Shown here piece by piece: positions 55,557 through 64,000 of a DNA stretch of 64,000 nt (the stretch's first letter is position 1; the number at the start of each line of letters is the position of its first letter). Position numbers and translations under genes: made by a program. Under the pieces are notes generated by a model. The model had not been told where the DNA came from. It ran no database searches and saw only the letters and a list, made by a program, of their open reading frames with translations. Source of the DNA: Prostheceraeus crozeri (Eukaryota; Platyhelminthes; Polycladida; Euryleptidae); NCBI GenBank assembly GCA_907163375.1, contig CAJQUW010005240.1:28442-92441 (forward strand), read 5' to 3'.

Positions 55557-55798
55557 CATAGAAATAAACTGTTGATCTGAAGTTCGCTAGAATGGAAATT
55601 GACTCAAGGTCGCAGCACATCTGGGGGAACTAAGTTGGGGCATGAAGAACCAATTACAAGCTTCGATTTACTCATGTGACTGATTCTAACCCAATGATAC
55701 AGACGTTGGCAGGTGCACCTAAGTGAAAATGCGTGCGATTTATGTACCGTTATTGTGCATTGCATGAAGCTTAATTTCCATTGTTGTCAATTTCTATG
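55557..55798 (+). mobile_element. hAT-type MITE, copy E
   Basis: Member of the CATAGAAAT/ATTTCTATG family, 242 bp, in copy A orientation, with a perfect 8-bp duplication GATCAAAT (55549-55556 and 55799-55806). It lacks about 14 bases near the right end (TCTAGAGGCTTTAT) present in copy D. Confidence 0.9.
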
Positions 55799-55809
55799 GA
55801 TCAAATGCA

Positions 55810-56128
55810 GGTTGTGTATCGTATTTAAGAAACGTAGCCTATATCATTTGTAAATACTTTTGGCTTGACGAAGTTTAATGTAAATTTCTATGTCATAAAC
55901 ATTTTCAAAATACGTGATTTTGTCTTGCTGAGTTTCAAGCATAATTTAAGATGCATGGTTTTGTTTTGCCGATTTCGACCTGTCAGTCGCTCAATAGCTG
56001 TCATTACATAGCCTGTCGCATTGATGTCTAAACAACTACAAAGTTTGAAGTGACATGAAATCTTTGGACAGGACAAATCTTCGTCTTTTGAGACTATGAA
56101 AAGCACAGAATTAGATTGTTTAACCGCA
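55810..56128. other. Unannotated stretch
   Basis: The minus frame 55888-56106 is not recognisable. Confidence 0.4.
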
Positions 56129-56129
56129 T

Positions 56130-56640
56130 CACTTTGCTAGAAGTGCAAACTGATTCAAAACGATGGCACATGCAGGAACTTACTAAATGGGCATAAAGAA
56201 TTTTTCAATGCCTTGCAGAGATAGGAAAAATAGTCGTGCGTCGCTTGCGGATTGCTCTGAATTCCTTCAAAATGCTCCGATCTCCACGGTTCTTTCAGGA
56301 TCGAAGAACTCAGATCATTGCGCAGAAGTTTTCTCGATAATGTTGGGTCCTCCGATCATTTTAAAAAAGTTAGCAGGCGCATGAAAAAATGTTCACAAAC
56401 TTCTCTGTAGAACTTGACATCGTCTGTGTCTCTTTGCTGTGTGATCCGGCTGATAACAGTCGCTGAAACTTTGCATAATTTGGCGTGTTATGGCTGCACC
56501 TTGTTCGATTGCTATGGTATTTAGTCAGGAGATTGTGCCATTTCATTTACGTTGAATGTTCCAATGTTTCCCTTCTAGTCAAACAGAAGAAGAGACGACC
56601 TGTCTAATTCTGTGATGAAAAGTGATGAATTGCATTGAAT
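56130..56640 (+). repeat. Three-copy dispersed repeat, copy 2
   Basis: Starts AGAATTAGATTGTTTAACCG and matches 58136 onward at high identity for about 380 bp, then again near TTGTTCGATTGCTATGGTAT to CTGTCTAATTCTG after a segment present only in copy 3. Short frames in it are not conserved between copies. Confidence 0.75.
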
Positions 56641-56844
56641 TTCGTCGCCCATCTAATTTTCTGAAGCTGACCAGCACTTTTCCAGATAGATTAGGTCTCT
56701 CGTGACATAATCATCCTGATAGAAGTAACTTTATTTCTATTGGATGTTACTTTTGCATTCACATTTTCTGCTCAGATTGAAATTGATGCAAAGATTTCAA
56801 CTTTGACATCTAGAAAAATTATTTACTACTCTTCTTTCTTTAAG

Positions 56845-57330
56845 AATGATTCCCCTTTACTTAGTATGTAAATAAATAAAGCCACTAAATTCATTATGAT
56901 AAAATTAAAAACTAATTCTTGCACAATGCATTTCGTCCACTCTTTCCAAGTGTAAACACAATCACAAGAGAATCACAGAGTCTGTCGTTATTTTGCGCAA
57001 GAACCCCCCACCCTTTACTTACTTTGGTAGCTTTATAGTCTCTGTTTTCTATCTTCTAAATATGTAGTTTATTTACTCAATTGTTATTAGTTCAAATCTC
57101 TTAAGTCTGATAGATTATAGGTTTGCAAGCTCTCAAATTTGTTCATAGATTTATTACTGTTGAAGTATATGATTTCAGAATTCGTATTTTATATTCGGCC
57201 AATGTTTGCACTTAAATAAGAGTGGACGAAATGCATTGTGTGAGAATTGGTCATTTAATTTTATCAAAATGAATTTTGTTTTTTGTATTTATTTATTCTA
57301 ATCTCTTTTTTCTACGGGGAAATTGAGTAA
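56845..57330. mobile_element. Palindromic MITE-like element
   Basis: CACAATGCATTTCGTCCACT (56920) and AGTGGACGAAATGCATTGTG (57222) are perfect inverted copies. The arms extend outward over AATTAAAAACTAATT and AAATAAATAAA to give about 90 bp each around a loop of about 260 bp. GCCACTAA recurs inverted at the outer edges (56880 and 57334). Confidence 0.65.
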
Positions 57331-57339
57331 TATTAGTGG

Positions 57340-58130
57340 CTTTCTGATATTCTTTTTTCATCAACAATCTAGATTTGGAAAAAAGAATATTATATGACTG
57401 GTCTCCGCATCGAGATGCCGCGGGAACTGATTCACCTCCTTGCTCAAGTCTAAGACACTACCAAAATAGAACCACAGATTTTTCACACCTTCACACGGGG
57501 AAGAATTGATTGTTTTGTTTCCACTCCAGTTTTTACAAAATCTGAATTCATTGAAATGTTACCGATATCTGATTGTAATTCGTCTAAATCTCGTTATACC
57601 TCGCTGTAAGCAGCATTGTTGATTTCTAGAATTACATGTGTTTAGCGAAATGAGACTCAAATTGCTAAAACTTAAATTGCCTGTTATACAAAGTGCGATT
57701 TCACTTATAGAAAATTTTGGAGTAACTATAATTTGGTAAAAATTAAAATTTCACCACAAGCAAAGCCAACATTACAAAGCAATTTGCTTGCAGAACACAC
57801 TAAATATAGCACGTAGCATTAATAAAGCAGTAAAGCGCCACTCCCTCCCTTTCTATCTTCAAAATTACATTAAGGCAAATTTGAAAATTCATCAATAATC
57901 ATTGCCATTTTCATCGGTATGCATATTATTTACCTTGCCACGCCTAGCATAGAAAATCAAAGATTTCTAAAATTGATTTTTCAATTTAGTACACAGTGGC
58001 TGAATCTGTTAGAGCCATTTTAGTCAACTCTATCTTGAAATAAATCTTCCAGAATAAGAAGCTCAGGCGCTTTTTAAGCTAATTTTAAGCTCTCAAGTCA
58101 TTTCTTATAAAAAATCCGATTACATCTACT
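57340..58130. other. Unannotated non-coding stretch
   Basis: No supported feature. Confidence 0.4.
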
Positions 58131-58135
58131 CACAG

Positions 58136-58800
58136 AATTAGATTGTTTAAGTGCATCACTTTGCTAGAAGTGCAAACTGATTCAAAACGATGTTACATGC
58201 AGGAAAATACTATATGGGCAAAAAGAAGTTATTAATACCTTGCAGAGATAGGGAAAATTGTCATGCGCCACTTGCGGATTGCTGTAAATTCCTTCAAAGT
58301 GCTCTGATAGCCACGATTCCTTCAGATTTGAAGAGTTCAGATCATTGCGGAAAAGCTTTCTCGATAATCCTGGGCCCTCAGATCATTATTAAAAAGGTTA
58401 GCAGGCGCGCGAAAAAACGTTCACAAACTTCTCTGTAGAACTTGACGTCGACTGGGTCTCTTTGCTGTGTGATCCGGTTGATAACAGTCACTGAAACTTT
58501 GCACAATGTAGCATGTTTAGTCTTGAATTGGCAGCTTATTGTCTGTTTTAGATGATCTTTGATGTTTGTAAAGCCTAATTTGGCTCATTTGTACGTGACC
58601 AAGACTTCCGAAACGTCGAACAAGTATAAAAAAATTATACATATTTTGAGGCGTTTTTCGCAAAAAAGAATAGAAAATGGCTGGTTATTGTTCGATTGCC
58701 ATGGTATTTAGTCAGCAGATTGTGCCATTTCATCAACGTTCCATGTTCAAATGTTTCCCTTCTAGTCAAACAGAAGAGGAGATAGCCTGTCTAATTCTGT
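58136..58800 (+). repeat. Three-copy dispersed repeat, copy 3
   Basis: Direct copy of 56130 about 2.0 kb downstream, with an extra segment at 58505-58680 that contains the hammerhead-like sequence at 58587. The open frame 58190-58438 is not open in the other copies. Confidence 0.75.
58587..58625 (+). ncRNA. Hammerhead-like relic
   Basis: ATTTGTAC and GAACAAGT pair at 7 of 8 positions as stem I; GAAACGTC supplies the GAAA box, a self-complementary ACGT stem III and the cleavage C. The first core box reads GTGACCA instead of CTGANGA and stem II is weak, so it is at best a dead copy. Confidence 0.25.
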
Positions 58801-58804
58801 TCAT

Positions 58805-59470
58805 GTACTTGTATTTTCTTATTAGCCGCCTTTTGGTTTTATGCATGAATATTCGATAAATGAACTACATGTATGTTTAAGTTGTGTATGTTTATGTCTA
58901 ATATTGTAAACAAAATGAGGCAACTCAGCCGATAATAAAGAATTCATTTTAGCCTCATCACAATGATTGTAACAATTAGCTCCTTATATATGTGCAACTC
59001 AGCTTGACAAGCATATCTCATTTTGCGTCATAATAAAAAGTAGCAGTCAGAAGATAGTATTATTAATGTGCTTGATATAAGCCATCATCAAGCTTACAAG
59101 TGGGGAATCGTCTCTAGCCATTGTACTACATATTAGACAATTCCAAGTATTCCATAAATTGAACGAATGCCCCTGCGGTGTCTGAATTCTCCAAATCTAA
59201 GAAATACAGCGTTATGTCTTCCAGCATTTACATGCATTTGGTTCGTCTCATATTTGTTTCTTAAATACAAACACTGCAAAGAATGCAGTCAAGGTATGTA
59301 AATCAGTCCGTGTGCTGAGACAAAAATTCTCTGACAAGCAGGAAATTGAATTGTTCGATATCACGTATCATCAGTCAAAATACTGATTGCCTGGTGAATG
59401 ACTGCCTACAGTTTACAGTGTGCAGCGACAAAGGGCTCAGATGTTTGTCGCTGAATGTCAGGTGTTTCTA
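58805..59470. other. Unannotated stretch with a solo MITE end
   Basis: ACAGTTTACAGTG at 59408-59420 matches the end of the CACTGTAAACT MITE group, without a partner end nearby. No gene. Confidence 0.4.
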
Positions 59471-59811
59471 ATTAACCCTATCAGGACCGAGGGACACTGC
59501 CCCCAACCCCTATCAATTTCTTTTTATATCTCCTAAAATAAGTCACATAAAAGTTGAGTTTTTTGTGACTTTTAGTTTTTGCATGTATGTTGAAGTTTCA
59601 GTAAAAATGTGAACAAAATTGAGGTACAGTAGGGTCAGTTTTAAAAGTCATTTTTAAAACTACTTTTTAGAAACTAATAGCTTTCAATTAGAGTAGCATT
59701 GATTATTGACGAAATGTCTCTGTATCATATACTCATTGACAAAATTTTTGAAATATTTACTTCTTTAACTTCTTTCATTTTTGACTGGTACACGTCATAC
59801 ATTTACATGGT

Positions 59812-59950
59812 ACACGAACACTTGTTCGACACGAACATTTGTTCGACAAATTTTCGAACACTTCTTCGACACGACATTTGTTCGACACGAACACTTCTTC
59901 GACACGACATTTGTTCGACATGGACACTTCTTCGACACGACGTTTGTTCG
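59812..59950 (+). repeat. Minisatellite built on TTCGACACGAACA, left block
   Basis: About four imperfect units of roughly 31 bp containing CACTTCTTCGACACGACATT and TGTTCGACA. The unit is itself partly palindromic (TTCGACA / TGTCGAA). An inverted block lies at 60181. Confidence 0.75.
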
Positions 59951-60180
59951 TTATTAAGCAATTATAGTCTTTTTCTTTTTCAGGTTGTGTATTTTTGATT
60001 TTTTGAGTGTGTTGTGTGTGTTGTGAGCATTGTGTCAGGTGTTTTATAGTTTATATCCAGCTATGGTGCTGTTGATGAAAAACTGGTGGTTTGGCCCACA
60101 GTATACATTATTACATGTAGAATTCATTGATGCAGATATTTCAATGCTAATCAATGCTAGATAAAGCATCATTCTATGCA

Positions 60181-60350
60181 GAAGTGTTCGTGTCGAACAA
60201 ATGTCGTGTCGTAAGAAAGGTCGAAGTGTTGAAGTGTTCGTCTCTTGTCGAAGTTGTCGAAGAAGTGTCCGTGTCGTCGAACAAAACGTCGAAAAAATGT
60301 CCGGAATACATAGATATCAGTGTCTCGAAGAACTGGGTCTGTGTCGAAGA
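60181..60350 (-). repeat. Minisatellite, inverted right block
   Basis: GAAGTGTTCGTGTCGAACAA, ATGTCGTGTCG and further GTCGAAGAAGTGT copies are complements of the left block with more divergence. Together the blocks can form a long imperfect stem around about 230 bases. The frames through it are consequences of the repeat. Confidence 0.7.
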
Positions 60351-60451
60351 AGTGTAATCCATATACATGTATGTATGATACCTTGATAATTCAGTCACAA
60401 ACTCCACCAAGTCGCTAGCACAGAAAAACAACGCATATAGCAGATTCAACT

Positions 60452-61470
60452 TTAATAGCGCGTGTGCCCCCCTCTAGCTCCAATACATTCAGTAATCCGA
60501 GATGGCATGGATTCACAAAGTTTCTGATTGAAGGATGTTTCAAGAAGAAGCCACTGGTCTGTCAGTCTTTCAGAGAGAATCTTCAGGGACACTGGTGGAA
60601 GTGAATAGCGGTCTCCCACTCGCCGCCCAAGCTCGTCCCAGACTTGTTCAATGGGTGACAAGTCAGGTGAGCGTGCAGTCCAGTCAAGGGTTTGAATGTT
60701 CATCCTAACAGTGGCAATGACAGCCGAGGAGCGATGTGGTCTTGCGTTGTCGTCTTGGAAGAGGAGATCCTCCACCCTGACCACTGGGGCAACAACAGGA
60801 AGCACAATTTCATTGAGATACCTCTCTCCAGTCAACGTGCCTTTGATGATGACTGCTGTCGTTCGTCCGCCATGCCAAATACTACCCCACAGCATAACAC
60901 TTCCACCACCATATCTGTCGTGTTCTTTAATACAGCATGGGGCAAAGCGTTCACCTGGAAGACGATGCACTCTGACACGACCGTCATTGAAATCCAGAGT
61001 GAATCTCGATTCATCGGTCCACAAGACTTTCTGCCAGTGATGGTCATTCTATGAGCGATGGGCATCACACCAGGCAACTCGTCTTCTGCGGTGCTCAAAA
61101 CTCAATGGAATTAGGACAGCTGGTCGTCGCGATTGAATTCCAGCTTCTCGCAATCTTCAGTAAGCCGTTCGAACGCTACAGTCTATATTTGAGGCACTCT
61201 TCCAGTGTACGACTAGCTTTGGGACTGACACAAATCTATTCCTCTTTGCAGCTAAAACTAGACGTGCGTCTGTCCTTCCTGCAGACTTTCTTGGTCGACC
61301 AGATCCCTTCTTCTTTTTAACATCTCCATTTGCTTTCCATTGACACCACCACCTCCAAACAACCACTCTCGATAGTTGCAGCTCTTCGGCAACACTCGCA
61401 CAACTTCTACCACAACGAATCATTCCAATAGCCATACCTCTGGTAAAATGATCGTGTGCCATTTTATTTT
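60452..61470 (-). pseudogene. Tc1-like transposase, frameshifted
   Basis: N-terminal frame (61462-61157): AHDHFTRGMAIGMIRCGRS begins the first helix-turn-helix, VVVWRWWCQWKANGD follows, then the basic KKKKGSGRPRKS linker and part of the second DNA-binding unit. After about 100 bases with frame shifts, the catalytic frame (61024-60452) has the first Asp in WTDESRF (residue 4), the second in FQDDNARPH (residue 92) and the Glu in SPIEQVW (residue 126), the DD34E-type pattern of Tc1, ending GARGGHTRY. The catalytic half is intact, but the joining region is broken, so no full protein is made. Plus-strand frames over it are shadows. Inverted ends were not found. Confidence 0.85.
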
Positions 61471-61479
61471 ACAAAAGCT

Positions 61480-62475
61480 GATTTCAGTTCACGTTTATGT
61501 TCTATTTGTAAAAGCAATTGCGACAGTTGTATCGATATCAAAATTTGAAATTTGACCACCATAGATCTTTCTCCAGTCTCTAATGTGTTGAATGGTAATA
61601 CATAGAAAGCGAGATATTGCATCATACCTGAGAAAAATATGAAACAAACTTCAATTGAAGCCAATGATAGTTTGTTTCATTAATTATGTCAATGAGTATA
61701 TTTGCATAATATCTATTCATGTGCAATTCAAGATTGTTAGCTTACACATTCATCTTATCTCCCAAAATGAGTTCATGTACATGGAGATGTAAAATGTGAA
61801 AATATGAAGTCTTGATTTGCATTTTTAGATATGAAACCCACAGAAGAATGCAATATAGGCCTACATATCACCATCCAAAAGATTGCATTCGGAATGTTTC
61901 ATAACCTTGTCTTTGTAGCGAATAAGTTACTAGAACGAGACATCTGTAGCGATGGAGAAATGCAATAATACATGAAAAGATATTTATTATTCACGTTCAA
62001 ATTTCAAATTGCTAGTTATAGTGCTAAAATTGACGTAGAACATTATGCTTACTTGATATACTTCATAAAAAGATTTGAAATAAAATTCAAAATTTGAACT
62101 TTTGGTATGTAGGTCTTCGAATCACTCAAAATAGGTACTACCATTTGATAAAGGAGACTCGAAATATACAGCAACCTTGTTTTCAAAATTTAAGAAGTTT
62201 TATCCGTCGGAACATGGAAAATCTGAGGGGGGACAATTTTGTGGGCCCCGTCCTACGACGCTAGAAATCGTCCAGTGCTGATAGAGTTAGCGAAATCCAA
62301 ATTACAATTTATCTGGAGCAACACACGTAAGTAATCGGCATATTGCTGAAATAATTGAACCCAGATGTCTCATAAAAGTTTTGCATGCAGACCAATGCTT
62401 CATAAATCAAATATTGTTTCGAATTTGTCATTTGGGCATCCGCTAAATAATCGAAATTCTGAATGGAGTTGTGTT
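61480..62475. other. Unannotated non-coding stretch
   Basis: No supported gene; it includes the right end of the possible piggyBac-like element. Confidence 0.4.
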
Positions 62476-62567
62476 AAGATTAATTATACAAGTTCAGCTC
62501 ATCAGTATTCAACTCTTTAAGCTACAGATAGTCAGGCACCAAGCACGAGATTCTGCTCAGAAAATGG

Positions 62568-63440
62568 TTGAAAATGGGTCTTCTATCGGATGATGTGCGC
62601 TTCGAGGCTACTGCCCCGCTTATTATTATTCACAAGTTAATGCAACTAACTGGATGCAGATTTTCGGCAAAATGTCATAAAAAACAAAAAAATTTATACA
62701 AACAGATTTTTACTATCGAAAACAGATTTGCTATCAAAGATGATCTCCGAGACATCAATCATTGGGCAGACAAGTGGCATATGAATGTCAACACCTCGAA
62801 GACTCATGCACTCACCATCAGCCGAGCGCGTGACAAAACCGACGGTATTTTCCCCTACTTCGATGAACAACAGCTTGAAGAAGTTCGTCGACTGTCCATC
62901 GTTGGACTTGAAATCAACGGTAGACTTTCTTAGGTAGCCACATTAAGGAAATCGCCCTAAGATGCAGTCAACAAATAGGAGCTCTCCGACAAGGTGCTTC
63001 CTGTCTTTCTAATTCTGCGGTGCCCGCTGCCTACAAAGGAAGAATCCGGGCACAAATGGAATATCTTTCTCTTGTGTGGTCCTCGGACTGACCTCGAATC
63101 CAACGTCGAGTGCTGCGATTGCTGAGTTGGATGATGTCCGGAACTTCAGCCACCGCAAGACCGCAGGAACACCTCTTCCTTATTCCTTCTTTACCGAACA
63201 GTGCCTGGCATCTCCCTCCCACCATTGTTTGATATCCTTACAGGTCTTGCGGAGCCGCAAAGACCAACGCACGCCGTAAACGAGGTCCATGATCTGACCC
63301 TAAAGCCTTCAGAGGTCTCGAACCGTCCAACATCCAAACAGCTATCTTCCTAGAACAATTATCAATGTAGCACAATTATCTCCGGCAGTTTTAGCCGTCG
63401 TCCCCTCTGGCGAATGTTTTGAATATCTTTTAAACAAAGC
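62568..63440 (+). pseudogene. LINE reverse transcriptase 3' fragment
   Basis: The plus frame 62568-62933 includes LRDINHWADKWHMNVNTSKT and HALTISRARD, the segment after the catalytic core of non-LTR reverse transcriptases, then LEEVRRLSIVGLEI. After a shift, HIKEIALRCSQQIGALRQGA and YKGRIRAQMEYLSLVWSS form the thumb. Later broken frames give SHRKTAGTPLPYSFF and PRTIINVAQLSPAVLAVVPS, the usual C-terminal end. The YADD catalytic box would lie upstream and is lost. The proportions suggest a CR1/L2/Jockey-type LINE; it is a different lineage from the fragment at 36110. Confidence 0.75.
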
Positions 63441-63444
63441 AGGC

Positions 63445-64000
63445 TATGGTCACCAGAATTCTTATAGCTTGCTTTCTACGTATTATGCAACTTTTGACAG
63501 AACGAAAGTAAATTTGGCGCAATACTTTTGGCGTGAGAGCTATTTCAAAATTTGAATGTTGTGAATGTTTTGGCTGATTTCGGCATATATTCACGTTATA
63601 TGTATATTGCGGCATCAATCCTTGACGAAATCAGTTGAAATTACATAAAGGATTCTTCCTATCAATACAAAGATATTCACAAATGCAAATTCTTTGAAGC
63701 TGAAATTATCTGCTTATTATGTAGGCCTATGGAAATTCAGATTTCAAATATTATTTTTTTATTATTTTTGTGTTTTTTAGTTCTGCATCTAATCAGCAAT
63801 TATTGACATGTTTCAGAATCAAATCGGTGTCTTGATAATAGTCCAGCGTATGCGGTTGTTTCTTCACCTGCAGAAACTAAATACAAAACTGTGCGATTTC
63901 AGTGCTATTTGAGCTGAAATAAAAGTATGAATTATTTGACCTTTGACCTCATCTAATACAATGATGCAATCTCAGAACGATTAATACTCATTATTTCATC
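63445..64000. other. Unannotated end of window
   Basis: No supported gene; the minus frame 63430-63618 is unrecognised. Confidence 0.4.

Larger units (their letters stand above)
59476..62286. mobile_element. Possible piggyBac-like element carrying a nested Tc1
   Basis: The left end CCCTATCAGGACCGAGG follows TTAA (59472-59475). The right end is the approximate complement (GTGCTGATAGAG) followed by TTAG, one base from TTAA. TTAA targets and CCC-type ends typify piggyBac elements. No piggyBac transposase is visible; the only coding remnant inside is Tc1-like. End similarity covers only about 13 bp, so this is tentative. Confidence 0.35.

Noticed and set aside
60692..61054. Plus-strand frames of 114 and 120 codons
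   Set aside because: They are antisense shadows of the Tc1 transposase catalytic domain at 60452-61024.

Overview
The window looks like AT-rich nuclear DNA from an animal, probably an aquatic invertebrate. The evidence is one intronless seven-transmembrane receptor gene in about 64 kb of mostly non-coding sequence, splice-site-flanked exon candidates, and many eukaryotic transposable elements (Penelope-like, LINE, Tc1/mariner, hAT, possible piggyBac, MITEs). There is nothing bacterial: no operons, no ribosome binding sites. The exact phylum cannot be read from the window. The abundance of Penelope-like elements, TACATGTA words and an orphan peptide-type receptor would fit a lophotrochozoan or an invertebrate deuterostome, but this is inference.

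Layout. 0-10 kb: two hAT-type MITEs, a hammerhead-ribozyme relic (2.9 kb), a complete type I hammerhead ribozyme (5.03 kb), a Penelope-like element (PLE1) with inverted terminal repeats (5.6-6.6 kb), a LINE scrap (7.4 kb), hairpins and a tandem duplication (8 kb). 10-18 kb: a sequence repeated in inverse orientation at 42.3 kb, a foldback element (11.2 kb), short hairpins, otherwise unrecognised DNA. 18.4-19.7 kb: the receptor gene, minus strand, the only convincing intact host gene. 20-25.3 kb: two relatives of the 11.2 kb foldback element, one with its end repeat amplified into a 16-copy, 76-bp tandem array, then a separate 750-bp palindrome. 26-30 kb: a MITE and two dead Tc1-like transposons. 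30.5-37.5 kb: a nested stack made of a 2.5-kb hAT element with perfect 8-bp target duplications, a 4.1-kb palindrome that copied half of that hAT, a Tc1 transposase remnant in the palindrome loop, and a LINE fragment split by a MITE. 39.1-39.8 kb: exon candidates with good splice sites. 40.8-49.2 kb: a MITE, a dead Tc1, and a second Penelope-like element (PLE2) whose inverted arm received a mariner-like transposon; the other arm preserves the uninterrupted target. 49.8-64 kb: a second hAT, a tRNA-like gene between 51-bp direct repeats, more MITEs, a three-copy dispersed repeat, a Tc1 inside a possible piggyBac-like element, and a LINE fragment.

All transposase and reverse-transcriptase reading frames seen here are frameshifted or truncated. 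The most noteworthy signals are the hammerhead ribozyme and its relics, the nested palindrome, and the satellite that can be traced to the end repeat of a mobile element. Coordinates of repeat boundaries were read by eye and may be off by a few bases.
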